A stretch of DNA of 64,000 nucleotides, taken from positions 144,002 to 208,001 of the forward strand of contig JAKOGI010000339.1 of assembly GCA_029747015.1 (NCBI GenBank), given 5' to 3'. This DNA comes from Carnegiea gigantea. Its lineage: Eukaryota; Streptophyta; Magnoliopsida; Caryophyllales; Cactaceae. This document shows, one piece after another, positions 37,100-49,254 of the stretch. The position numbers and the translations under genes were made by a program. Within the stretch, counting starts at the first letter, position 1, and each line of letters starts with the position of its first letter. The notes below the pieces were generated by a model that was given only the letters and a program-made list of their open reading frames with translations, had not been told where the DNA came from and did not search any database.

Positions 37100-39655
37100 A
37101 GGGGTTATTCCATTAATCTAGAGTCAGTAACAGTATACATATGACCTATCATCCGATGTCCGGTTAACAATACTATCCGGGATATCATCTACCCATAACC
37201 TCCTCCCATGACTAAAAGAAAGCCAATGGGCAAGATCATGGGCGACACGATTAGCCCTCTTTGACAAATGACCAAGAAATAAAACAGAAAGAAGTAGTCG
37301 TATTTAAAATATCACTAGCATAAAAACCAACACTATTGTCTTCGATCTTCCTGAGCTTGAGCTTTTGCATAAGTTGGAGACAATCACCTTCCACCAGCAG
37401 CCTCTAAATGCTAGCATCTTGTGCACTCCTAAGCCCAAAGAGACATGCTCGGGCTTCTTCAACCTCAGCCCCCGCAAAGCCGTCTCCTTGATCCACTCCA
37501 GCCAGAATGATATCCCCATCACACGATCGAACCACAAAGCTCCAGCCTCGCGCTTGTTCTCCTATTCTACACCCATCAACGTTTAGCTTGAAAACACCCA
37601 CCTCTAGTGGCTGCCATAGAACAGGCAACCTCGGCTACTTCTCGATTTCTTAAGTATGACTCGCCTTGTAGCTATGCATAAATGAGATGGTCCGTTCTCC
37701 TAAAATTTGTGGTCTCCTATCAGGCTTCTCAAAAACTATCCGATTTCTTGCATTCTAACACTCCCATAATACGGCTAAAAACTCCCCAAACTGATCATAG
37801 TTCATTTCCTTCAAGGCCCGTAAAATGCAATCCACCATGACACAAACTCGTAAAGCCCAAAATCAATGATCAATTCCACTACCTTCCCAAATTGCTATCG
37901 CAAGGGGACATTCAAGTAGAGCATGGACATCCGATTCCTCGCAAGCCCCATAAACGACACATTTCGTATCCACTACCGGAACACTATGAGCAATGTTCAA
38001 CCGAGTTGGAAGAATCCCCGAACATAGTCTCCATCTGAAAAGTCGAATTCTTGGTGGCACCTCCAGCGCCCACAATAATTTTCATACAAACTGCAATGTA
38101 TTTGTGGATGCGTGAGCCCCGGAATCAGGTTATTCTAGTAGCGTATGGTAAGTAGATCTCACCGAGAACTCTCCTGACTATGTAAAGTGCCAAACCATCT
38201 TGTCCTCAGGCCATGAATCAGAAAGAGGTATGGTCAGAATCAATTCAGCATCACATGGCAAAAACAGTTCCTTGACAAGCTCATTACGCCAGTTGCCCAA
38301 AGCATAATCAATCAATTCACTCACATTCGAGACTTGGACTTGTGGGGACTCAGGCATAATAATTTTGAACATATACGGGCGAGGAATCCATCTATCACGG
38401 CAGATGCTCACTCTACTACCATTCCCAATAATCCATCTCGACCCTCGGTTAACGACATCTCTAGGCCCCCACAAACTCCTCCATGTAAAGCTTGGACTTG
38501 TTCCCAGCCTCACATCAAGAATAGTACTATTGGGAAAATACTTCGCCTTCAGTAGCTTTGCTACCAAGGAATCCTCCATCTTCATTAATCTCCATACCTG
38601 TTTTGCCAAGAGGGCTTCATTAAAAGCCTCGATATCCAGGAACCCTAATCCTCCATCCTCCTTGCACTTACACATTGCCAGACGTTTCATCCAATGAATC
38701 TTATATCCACCATTTTTATGAACTCACCAAAATCGCAAGATAGCCGATTGGATTGAATTGCATAACTCCTTTGAGAGTTTAAAAACACTGAGAGTATAGG
38801 TCGAAATGGCTTACGCTACCGCTTTGATCAACACTTTCCGACCTGCCCAAGACACCATCCGCTTCTTGATACGGTCAACAATAAAGATAAAAGATTTCTT
38901 CCTGGATCTCCTGATAAAAGTAGGCAACCTCAAAATATTTGTCATGGGACAGAACTTCTCAAATGTCAAGAGTATGTGAGATCCGAGCTCTCCTATCTGG
39001 GTGGACTCCTTTATTAAAGGACACACTTGACTTCGAGAGATTAATATGCTAGCCTGAGGCTCATTCAAATTTACCCGAAAGGTCCTGAATAGCAATTGCC
39101 TGGGTTTCTTCCACTCCACAAAATATCATCGTATCGTCCGCAAAACAACAAGTGTGACACCACATGTGCTGATGGACAGATTCTATAACCCCCCAAAACA
39201 CTCCTTTGCACATAACGGTTCAACAAGCCCGATAACCCCTTTGCCACGAAAAGAAACGAGTATGGTGAAATCGGATCTCCTTGTCTCAAGCTGCGACTTG
39301 GAATAATATGTCCTGCTGGCACCCCGTTGATAATGAATGAGAAGGATGCCGACTTGACACACCGCATTATCAGTTCAACCCACTGAAACCGGAACCAAAG
39401 CTTCGTCATCACACTAGATAAGAACAGCCACTCCACCCGATCATACGCCTTGGCCATATCTAATTTCAGGGCCGTAGCTCCTTTGGCACTAGTATCACCA
39501 TTCATCGCGTGAAAGATTTCAAAAGCGATCAAAATACTGTCTGTGATTAGTCTCCCTGGTGTGAAGGCCGCTTGGGTGTCCGAAATAATTGATGGAAGAA
39601 TTTCTTTGAGGCGATTGGATACATCTGACAATATCAACGAGTGTATAAAATACAA
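37100..39655 (-). mobile_element. L1-type LINE, 5' truncated and frame-broken
   Basis: Reading the minus strand in order: reverse transcriptase fingers and palm with FTPGRLITDSILIAFE and KAYDRVEW, then SRSLRQGDPISPYSFLF (39655-39071); the catalytic YxDD region reads RYDDILW with extra residues before it. Then RT thumb (39119-38811), the KEDGGLGFLDIEAFNEALLA segment (38697-38178), a zinc-binding RVT segment with LFRWRLCSGILPTRLNI (38075-37863), and an RNase H segment (37628-37190) with KLNVDG near its start and NRVAHDLAHW at its end. Several frameshifts separate these parts. The endonuclease and ORF1 are absent. A short A run marks the 3' end near 37085. Confidence 0.85.
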
Positions 39656-39659
39656 TTTG

Positions 39660-40282
39660 ACAGTGTTTCGAATTCAAATGAAATTATATTAGGTGTTCTA
39701 AAAATTCAAATTTCGTTTCAATCTAGCATTATAAATGGACAATTTACATTTGTTTGTTTGGAGTCAAGTCACTATTGGCTTAATAAGGGGTACATAGATC
39801 ATAGATTTTTTTCATTCACGTGACTCGAAATTCGAGACTTTGTTTAAGGAGAATAAGTGTCAAACTACTTGAATCAATCTGTATTGATTGTTTATTATTT
39901 TTTTCTGATGCAAATATTGTGACTTATGTGAGTCGTCGAGGAAGGGGGTATAAAGTTATGACAAATGTAAAGGCTTGTATTTTCTAATTTCTATATCAGA
40001 TTGATTATTGATCGAAAAAAGGGGCATAGAGTTACGACAAGACAACATGTAACGGGATAGTTAATATTAATTAATCTCAAAAGTATGATATTTAGAGTTT
40101 TTATCAATTGGTCTGCAAAACTTATGATTCAATGACACTTAATCATATTTTGTCAAAGAAAAATAATAATAGGAAAATGGGTTTGAATACCAATAATTTA
40201 ACATTTAAACTAGGTATCCAACATGTGCATTTTTTAGGAGTATTTAGTTTTAAGTATACCATCACTGAATTAACAAGATGTT
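39660..40282. other. Intergenic stretch, no gene seen
   Basis: Contains two similar GAAAAAAGGGGCATA / GAAGGGGGTATAAAG patches about 70 bp apart; nothing else. Confidence 0.35.
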
Positions 40283-40636
40283 AGGGGTGCTTAGTAAACA
40301 ACTTTTTGGATAGTTTTTTCGCCTAAAAATAATTTTTTGGGCCAAAATTAATTGTTTGACCTAATAAAAAAGCTAATTTGGGTATTTAGTAAAATGACTT
40401 TTTCAAATAGCTTTTTAGGTCCAAAACGCCAATTTAAAAAAGCTAATTCTATTAGTTTTTTAGAAGAACTTTTTACAGAATTAACCTTTTGTTTCACAAA
40501 TTTATCAGAAATAGCTAATTTTAGCAAATATTTTTTTTCACAAACAACTAATTCAAACAACTAATATAAATAACTAATTCAAACAGCTAACAGTTAACAG
40601 CTAATACAAAGAGGTAACAGCTATTTGCCAAACAGG
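40283..40636. mobile_element. MITE, AGGGGTGCTTAGTAAACAA end (family copy 2)
   Basis: The left end resembles the complement of the right end, CCTGTTTGGCAAATAGCTG. The AATTCAAACAGCTAACAG block near the right end and the TTGTTTGACC block are shared with copies at 31021 and 63047. Length about 354 bp, no coding sequence. Confidence 0.58.
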
Positions 40637-42137
40637 ACTTTTGATTTTGTCTAAGCGATGTGTATCTTTTCATTTCATCATTTGATGGTCGAAGATGTAC
40701 ACCTATTTTTAAGAGAAACTATAAAATCAAAATAATAGGATTACTGCTCCTAAAACAGAAGGGAGATACGCTGATTAAGACATTATTGAATCAGTACAAA
40801 ACATTTCCATCTTTTTATTTTTCCAATCATTAAATAATCAAAAAGCAGTTTTTAATGATTGGTTGCAACAACACAATTAAAACCGTCAAGTTAGCAATAA
40901 TACATCAAACATGAAAGGTGCCGAACTGCTATCAACTACCTAAACAGCTAATTTTGTTGAGCAGGACTTTAATAATTTGACAATGCTTTGTGGAATCCCA
41001 TCATTTTTCTCCATAAGCTTACACTTAGTAGGATCAGCGAGTATTTATTAACGTTGACGTCAATTCTTGCTTATTACTCTGATATACATACGCTTAAAGA
41101 TCCCAAAAAAATAATAATCATTTTTATTATGTTTCTAATATTGCACAAATTCATTGCAATGACAAAATCACATTAGAAAATTCAAGCTAAACTTTTTTTT
41201 AAAAAAAAAAAAAACCAATTTGGTAGTCAATGACTTTAAGTTAAAGAATGAAAAAGTGATGGACAATGGTTGGCCCAAATTAGCCCACTTAAGGATGGAC
41301 CCATTATGAACCAGAATAAGGCCCAAACAACAGTGGGCCAATGTGGGCTGCTTTTATAGTAGCTTGGGCCTGGTGCCATCAAAGGGCTTGTTCAAATGTG
41401 ATATATAGGAGTTGTATCACATTGGCCCAACCACGAGAGGATTGATTTCTATAAAGCATGTATGGTAGAGTTTTTCATTGTTCTTATAGTCCCTTAAAAA
41501 TGGAGGTCGTAAACGAGTTGGCTTGGATCCATTAATTTAATAATCATGTCAATTTCATGTCTATATTAGAAACAACTAGGATTTACTCAAATCTAGCAAA
41601 TGATATGTTTTTACACTTTATCAAAGCATGTCGACTTTCGGTGAAATTCAAGTTATTTTAGGTTAGATTTGTGTTCCCCTCAATAATTTTAGGTTGAAAA
41701 ATTATATTTACACCAACAAATAGTATAGAAAAAATACAATAATATGTTGGGATTATTCCATTTTAATTTTTGGCATTGAACCCCATATATTTTCATGGAG
41801 ACATTTTTCATCTGTAATTACCCAGCATCGTGATAATGTAATTTGGATATCTATTTTATAGTATATTTAGCGTCGGTATTTTGAATCAAATTTATGCCGC
41901 ATTTTCATGCTCTAACAGGCTCATATTATTTTATTCGCCTCTGTTTTTTTTTTTTGGGGGGGGGGGGGGGCAAGGGACTCACTTCATCAGCTTGTTTAGA
42001 TGGTTTTATCAAATTCCCAATATCAACATTTTTTCAATCTTGGTTGGTTTAGATAGGTTGATAGTTGTTTCCATTAAATAAAGTTGTGAATTTGAATCCT
42101 ATAAATGTAGAAAATCTATAACAAAAGAGTTATGCTA
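40637..42137. other. Intergenic stretch with T11/G15 tract
   Basis: No gene. 41240-41440 is rich in GGCCCA and TGGGCC motifs. 41945-41970 is a run of T followed by fifteen G. Confidence 0.45.
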
Positions 42138-42937
42138 AGGGATGGCAGTGGGTCCTAATGTCGATCTAGACCTATCACCCCCGACTCAAATTAAAGGGTT
42201 TGGGTCTAATTAAATGGGACCCGACGAATGTTAAGTAGTTTTGGGATAGAGGGCCCTGGGTGGGGCCTGGGTCTGGATCTGAATTTGAGACCCAGCCTTG
42301 ACACGAGACCCACTTAAAATCCGTTTGTACTTTTTTTTTTGGGGGAAACTTGGCAATCAACTGACCAAACTTGCTAAAGTCTGATGACTCTAAACTAGTA
42401 AAATCCTAAGTTGCCTTACCAGTTGCTTCACGGCTTCCACATCCCACCCTCAGTCGTTTTCTCTCAACTCTCACATTCACCACGATATGCCACCTGTAGC
42501 TCTCTCTACTATCCTCAACGCTCAGCCTCATTCCTCCATTACTCAGTCGCTCATAGTCCCTCAAAGGCTCGCTCTGGGAATCCCTCACACCGCTCTTGTT
42601 CTTCTCTACATGCTGCAATAAGCTGGTTACTCGCACTGTCGCATACTCGCATTGCATGTCTCATACTGTAAGTATCATGTCTTCTAAATTCAATTCTTTG
42701 TCTTTAGAATGTGATGATTCAAGTTAGGATGTGGAAAGATAGTCTTTAATGTAAAAAATAGTTAGGACCCGTTTAGAATCGGTGGACCTGCCAGACTTAC
42801 AGAGTTTAGATTTGGGTCCCATCTTTTCAACCCAATGAGTCTGGGGCAGGTATGGGTCCAGGTCCAAAAATAAAATAAAATAAGTGGATCGAGGTCCCAT
42901 TGGACCCAATCCAGACCCTACCCATCGCCATTCCTAG
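42138..42937. mobile_element. hAT-like nonautonomous element with unrelated interior
   Basis: The left end TAAGGGATGGCAGTGGGTCC and the complement of the right end, TAGGAATGGCGATGGGTAGG, are inverted. GGGTCTGG and CCAGACCC motifs occur inside both arms. The middle (about 42400-42670) is more GC-rich, open in two frames, and unlike the arms, so it may be captured sequence. No clear target duplication. Confidence 0.5.
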
Positions 42938-44018
42938 GCCTATACTCCTTTATGAATCAATAATAACTCGGCTCTAAAGAAATAAAGAATCATTGATTAA
43001 AAATATTTATCTTGAATAGTGACACATATAAAAGGGAGATAGTCTGAGCCAAACTCATTAACTGAGATGCTAATTTTGTTCAACTACACATCAAGCCAAT
43101 ATTTCAAAAGAGAATGCATCATATGTAGCTATAGTATATTCTAAAATGTCATGATTTGTTTTCTTATTTAACATAAAAAATAAATGTCATATCAATTCAT
43201 CGATCTAGTGAAAAAAAAAAAAAAAAGACGCAAGCATAAAAAAAAAAAAATACCTATCTCCAAATTTTAAAACCAGCACCACAATAATTAGAACTCTTCC
43301 CAACTTATAGGAGTCCGAATCGAAACTTGATTTTAGATGCATGCTCTATCTTGTGATCACAATTTTGAACCAATCCAAGCTAGACAATCCTTTATTTGCT
43401 TAATTATTTGGAAATAAGTGATATTAAAACAAATGTCAAAAAAATTAATAAGAGAAGATCCAAGGGCTAAATCGATGAATACATGACTTTATTTTGATTA
43501 CATATTAGTTATATGTTTACAATTCCAAGCTTTTACACAATAGGACTAACCATCTGTTCCAAGTTATTCTTGCACTTTCCACCACATATTAATTAGCCAT
43601 GTAATGTTCTCATAGATTCCAGATGAAGACAAAGATATGCCAACATTATTGCCCTTCAATCCTTTTATGTTACGATAATTGACCTGTATCTTTAATGCTT
43701 ATCCTTGCTATGCCAACACTGTCTGGCTAACAACTGAATTAATTTGCATGGACTAGCTAACAATTAACTGCCTATGACCTGTTTGTTTTCAGAGACTTAG
43801 GAGGCAAAGTAGTTAACAATATATAACAGAAACACCAAAAATTGACAAAATTTAAAGAAACAAGCTAACATTCCTTAGATCTCCGTATTAAGGGATATTC
43901 TGGATAATGTTGATCTAGAAGATCCCTTAATACTCTCGTTTGATTAATTCGTTCAGGTCCCGTTAGAACACGGAAATTTCAAACTGCATGCGATAATCTG
44001 TGGTTGCCAAAATCACCG
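42938..44018. other. 5' flank of the CHX gene
   Basis: No coding sequence. A-runs near 43211 and 43239. A TATATAA at about 43820 could be the CHX TATA box, roughly 200 bp before the ATG; this is weak. Confidence 0.35.
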
Positions 44019-47000
44019 ATGAATTCAACGGTAGATGAAGGTTGCATTGTCCCAGCACCATGGCTGCCTAATGGCTTGTCCTTGTCAAATTTACCCTTGA
44101 TCATCCTTCAGATTCAATTGCTTATTGTGTTTGTGCTTACTCAAGCTCTTCATTGCTTCATCTTTAAGCATCTTGGTCTTCCACCCCTTGTGTCTCAATT
44201 GGTGGTACGTTCTCGATCGATCATCTTTCTTTAATAGTTATCGCCATTGTTAATGCGGTTTGGAAATGTATAAACTAAATAAATCTTTGCATATTTAGAT
44301 AGAAATGAAGATAACGTACCTGAAAATGAAAAGATTTCTTTAATGTATACATTCGGACGTCATCTCAGAATATTTCCTGTAAATGTAATGTCATACTACT
44401 TGTGACATTGCAATCAGCCTTAACTTCTAAGAATTGTGTAGTGCAAATATAGATCACTTTGGTGAAATTTGGTACACGAGAACTAATAAATGAGAATTCA
44501 TAGTATAAGTAGGGTTGGAAATTCATTATTCGGAATAAGAATTTACTTATGTATTTTCGTTCCCTTATTTGGTATGTGGGAAATCAAATCGGGAATAACA
44601 TGGCAAATTTACAAATATGTCCTTAAATATAAACATCTGACTTTACATATAATTTAATGTCAAGTTAACCTCTTTTCTCTTGCCCCCAATTCTACATCCT
44701 AATTGTCACCCCTTACTTTGATAATAATTTTGTGAAAATAGGGAACTTTTATTCTCAATCCTAACATTTAAGTTATTCCCGTTTTCATAACCAAACACAT
44801 GAAGTTTTAAATCACTAATCCTGATCCCATCCATCTATTCTCACATACCAAACGCCACCTTTAGGATTGATCTATGGGTTATTGGATGAGAATAATATGA
44901 ACTTTAGGGGTATTGGATGAGAATAATCCGAACTTCAAAAATAACTCTCAGCGCTCCGAACTTTGGAGGTATTTATTTTTAGTAATCCAGAGGTCACTTT
45001 AGATTGTATTTTTTAGACAATTTATACTTCAAAATGAATCCATGCAACTTGAATTTTATATCTTTGCATTACTTTGGGGGAAATATCATTTGAAATTGCC
45101 TAAAAAATACAATCTAAGATGACTTTAGACTCCAGAAAATAGATACTCGCAAAGTTTGGAGTACTGGGAGCTATTTTTAAAGTTTGGATTATTTCCATCC
45201 AATACTCCCAAACTTTGGCTTATTTGCATCCAATAACCCTTGATTTATTGAGGATTTCTTTTATGATTTTTTTTGGGGATTTTGTACCAACTTTGCTGGG
45301 AGCCTGGGATGGTGATGGTATATATCTGTTTTTATGATGCAGGCAGGAATCCTCCTTTCTCCAACTGTATTCATTGGTAGATTTACAGTTGCGGATGGGA
45401 TTCATGAATGGATATTCCCTAGTAAAAGTGAAGAAGTATGGAAAACCTCGGCTACATTGGGTTATGTTCTTTCCTTGTTTCTAGTAGCTGTTAAGATGGA
45501 TTTCAGCATGATAAGGAAGAACGGGAGAAAGCCCTTTGTGATCGGATTGCTCGTACTCATAGTCCCTAGCATTGTCAATATGATAACTGCGCGTGCATAT
45601 GGCCATGCCGCACATATAAATGGTAATAGGGTCCAGATGCGAGACCTGACCATGACAGCAGCACTCGTAACATTAACCCCTTTTCCGGTCATTGCGATTC
45701 TTCTCAGTGATATGAAGCTCCTTAATTCAGAACTTGGCCGGTTGGCATTGTCTTCAGCGATTGTAAGTGAGGTCGGAAGCATTGTCAGCACAGTCTTCTC
45801 AAAAGCTCAAGCACTCTTTGTTTCAAAACATGATAAAAAGGCGGTATTGTTAGATTTCTTTGGTATAACCGGCTTTCTTTTGGCCGTTATATTCATTCTT
45901 CGACCAATTATGATTCATATCATAAGACAGACTCCGAGAGGAAGACCTGTCAGAACTGTTTACATCCTGTTTGCATTTATACTAATGCTAGTGGGAGGTC
46001 TCATAACAGAAGTCAGTGGTGAGTTTATCATGATGGGATGCTTCATCGTAGGTGCAGCAATTCCGGATGGTCCCCCACTAGGATCGGCTATAGTTCATAA
46101 ATTCGAGTCCTTTGTCTTAGACATGCTTCTGCCTTTCTTCATTACTGTAACCACAATGAGGGCTGATGTGCTCAAACTAGAACTCGGAAGTAAGTTGGGG
46201 TATGGTAAACTACTTGTCACTTTGACCGCCTTCTTAACAAAGATCATCATCTGTGTAGCATGTGGATGGTTCTATAACATGGCTATCCAGGATTCTCTAA
46301 CACTCGCCGCTATCATGTCTTCAAAGGGCATATTGGATATTGCTGCTTATAACATGTTCAATGAATCTCAGGTAACTAACCATCACAGCTTAATTATTGG
46401 AACTTGACATATATATTCATGCATTCGTTTAAATCTGATTCTACGACTAATTTATTTCTGGCAGATGATACAAGACTCGAGTTTCACGTACTTGATCATA
46501 GTTGCAACTATGATCGCGATCATAGTTCCAGTCTCCATAAGACAGCTCTATCATCCTTTAAGGAAGTATGCAGGGTACATGAAGAGAGATGTAATGCACT
46601 GCAAAGCTGGCAGTCCTCTTAGAATCCTAGCTTGCATTTCGAGAACAGATAATGTTTCGGCCATTACTAACTTGATAAGTATCTCTAGAACCATGGAGGA
46701 AAGCCCAATCATTGTTGATGTTCTACACCTGATAAAGTTAGTAGGACGATCCCAACCCATCTTCATATCTCATGACATGCAACAAAAGAAGGTATCCAAT
46801 GTATCCTACTCCGAAGATGTGATTTGGGCACTGAAGCTTCGAACCATTAACAGGACAATAAAAGGCCTCTCAATGCACTATTACACAGCAATCTCTCCAC
46901 CAACAGCGATGCACGAGGATATATGCACTCTTGCTCTTGACAATTTAACTTCCCTTATAATCCTACCATTCCACAGAAAGCTTAACATCCATGGCTTTAT

Positions 47001-47616
47001 CGATTATGAAGATCACATGCAAAGGGCTCTTAACATCAGCGTGCTTAAACGTGCACCCTGCTCTGTTGGGATATTTGTCGACAGAGGATCATCAAATTTC
47101 ATGGCACGGCCTGATCAAACAGGCTTTGTTGGTGTGTTCTACATAGGAGGAAAGGATGACCAAGAAGCATTAGCATATGCAAAGCGTATAGCCAGAGGGC
47201 AAAGAGTCAAAGTAGTTGTAACTCGATTAGTTGCATTAGGCAAAGAGCAAGATGGGCTAAGCCTGATGGACTGTGCCGCACTGTCAGGAATTCAGGAGTA
47301 CGCAAATTATGCTAACTCGAATTTCAAGTATATGGAGGTGGTGGTAAAAGACGGAGCAGAAACAGTCAAATTACTAAGATCAGCTGTAGGTGACTTCGAT
47401 TTGACCATTGTGGGTAGAAGGTATAAGACTGATTGTACACAAACTTCAGGCCTACAAGAGTGGACTGAAGTGCCAGAGATCGGAATTCTTGGTGACATTC
47501 TTGCATCCCCTGACCTTCAATGTAGGACTTCCATTCTGATCGTTCAACAACAAAGACAATGGACAGCAAACGAAAAGATTGATCACAATGAGTCATTTTC
47601 TATTCGTTCGATCTAG
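44019..47616 (+). CDS. CHX-family cation/H+ antiporter (CPA2)
   Basis: Three exons join in frame: 44019-44204, 45343-46371 and 46465-47616, with GT/AG introns of 1138 and 93 bp, giving 788 residues. The start is the first ATG after an in-frame TGA. Exon 1 encodes the first membrane segment (LPLIILQIQLLIVFVL). Exon 2 encodes most of the Na/H-exchanger domain: AGILLSPT, the PFPVIAILLSDMKLLNSELG stretch, IPDGPPLGSA and SSKGILDIAAYN. Exon 3 holds the last membrane segment and the soluble C-terminal region with two alpha/beta, USP-like halves. Known role: CHX proteins exchange K+ or other monovalent cations for H+ at endomembranes or the plasma membrane, many in pollen or guard cells. Oddity: the membrane-5 Asn-Asp pair of the best studied CHX proteins reads Ser-Glu here (SSAIVSEVGS). 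The ORF is intact. The subfamily is not resolved. Confidence 0.93.
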
Positions 47617-48039
47617 AGTAGGTTAGTTGGAATCAACAAATCAACAAGGTTTCAACCATTGATTCGTCTTAGTGGGAGAGTTGTATTCCTTGCAGGTTGT
47701 AAGCTGTTTTCGGACTTCCTTCTTCAAGGATGGAGCTAAGATCATAATCAAAGGAATTTGCTCACGTCAACAACATTGGAATGCCACAAAAGTCATAGGT
47801 TCCAACAGAATAAGATGGTCTGTTTGTCTATACAGTGATGTATGAGAGTTCATCGTAGGTGCAATAGCAAAAGATACAAGTTCAAACACACATGGATATC
47901 TTTGTTTTTGATGCTGTAGCCCATAGCTTGCTACTTTGATGACTTGTTCAAATCAAAAGTACTGAGGTCATAACATGTATATTGATAATTTTTTAAGATC
48001 ATACACGACGTGTTGATTTTGAACAACTACATGCGTCGT
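47617..48039. other. 3' flank of the CHX gene
   Basis: Probably 3' UTR and downstream DNA; nothing else seen. Confidence 0.4.
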
Positions 48040-48047
48040 ATTCCATC

Positions 48048-48432
48048 CTATGTTACATGGACTCGGGTATGGGATGTTAGACACGGGTATGGATCCGAGT
48101 GTGCGATCCGTCGAAGCTAAGACTTTAGGACATGGGAACACTGTCCAAAGTCTAGACACTTATATGAGGACTCATCATTTTATATGTGGAAGTTGCAATT
48201 TCAAATTAATCTTTCAAGAATATTTCAATAATTAAAAGGTTGTCCACTTATCAAACCATTAAACATTGAAGATTCATTAAAATAATAATAAACGAAGAAA
48301 GAAAAATACCATATATTTCAAATTTTTTGACCCCTACTGTTTCAAAGTTTGGATAAGGGTCCGACACGTATCATATGTTCTATCCAGGAATGTCGTGTCG
48401 GCAGGGCAAAATGAAGAGTCCAGGTATCATAG
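48048..48432. mobile_element. 385-bp MITE with perfect 8-bp target duplication ATTCCATC
   Basis: Ends CTATGTTACATGGACTC and the complement of the right end, CTATGATACCTGGACTC, are inverted repeats. ATTCCATC flanks it at 48040-48047 and 48433-48440. The interior has repeated GACACG and CGGGTAT motifs. No ORF. The 8-bp duplication suggests the hAT superfamily. Confidence 0.78.
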
Positions 48433-48725
48433 ATTCCATCACAAATTATACCATACTTTTACATTCCAAAGACACCAACTTTTTTTTTTAAAACAAAAAA
48501 AACCTTGAAAACCCCTTATTTTCATTAGTCCCCATGTCAAAAAAGGAACGTCAAAACGGCGTATGTATCGAGACTATAGTTTTGAGACTACAATTTCAAG
48601 GATTTAAGGATTGTCAAATAAGAATTTGAGGAATTAAAATTGTCGAGTAACAACGCAAGAATGAAGACGATATGTATGAATTAAAAAGGGGTAAGATGTA
48701 CGCAAATCACAATCATAATACTACA

Positions 48726-49083
48726 TGTTGATCGGAGAAGTAACGGTCACTTATTACAACATAATGAACATTGATTTAGCGGTTACAAGATGATTAATTC
48801 AGTAATTAATTCCTTGATTCTGCATATGCTGTGTGCTATTATAAAAAGGAAAAACTGATTAGGAAGTAAGACAGTCATGATAAGAAGCATTCCCCATATG
48901 ACTCAATCTCTCTGCCTTCTCTCCATCACAACCTATCCATCTACAAGGTTCGGGTTTGGAGCGTGATATCATACGGTGACTCTAGTGGCCACCGTCAACC
49001 CGGTTCAACAACATGTGGGCAATTACCGAGCAGCTGATTCCTACACTTCTGCATCTCTAAGGTACGTCCTTGATTTCCCAACA
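48726..49083 (+). repeat. Copia LTR, copy 1 (duplicated 5' LTR)
   Basis: Begins TGTTG and ends CAACA. It is preceded by CTACA (48721-48725), the same five bases that follow the 3' LTR. Closely matches 52231-52589 and 59220-59579. Confidence 0.85.
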
Positions 49084-49084
49084 G

Positions 49085-49097
49085 TGGTATCAGAGCC
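49085..49097 (+). other. Primer binding site (initiator tRNA-Met), copy 1
   Basis: TGGTATCAGAGCC one base after the LTR is the standard plant Copia primer binding site complementary to the 3' end of initiator tRNA-Met. Confidence 0.85.
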
Positions 49098-49254
49098 ATT
49101 GTTGCTCAGTCTTGACCCTGATTAATTTGATTAGGATTAGCGTATGCGATTAGTTCGTTCAGATTTTGCTAATAATGCTAGTTTAAATTTATGCAAGCAT
49201 GACTGTCTGAATTGCTAAATGAATTCATGTGCATCCATACTTTCACATTCCAAA

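Larger units (their letters stand above)
48469..49229 (+). repeat. Tandem duplication, copy 1: flank, Copia LTR and leader
   Basis: This segment (flank, LTR 48726-49083, start of leader) is repeated nearly base for base at 51991-52735. The repeat unit was about 767 bp before an insertion separated the copies: the flank sequence CCATACTTT.ACATTCCAAA restarts at 49236. Confidence 0.8.

Noticed and set aside
38178..39655. Host gene on the minus strand with reverse-transcriptase-like exons
   Set aside because: Segments are separated by frameshifts, not GT/AG introns, and follow the LINE ORF2 order.
44004..44018. CHX start at position 44004
   Set aside because: That codon is TTG; the first in-frame ATG is at 44019.
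45462..45791. 109-codon minus-strand ORF within the CHX gene
   Set aside because: Shadow of the CHX exon; no family likeness.
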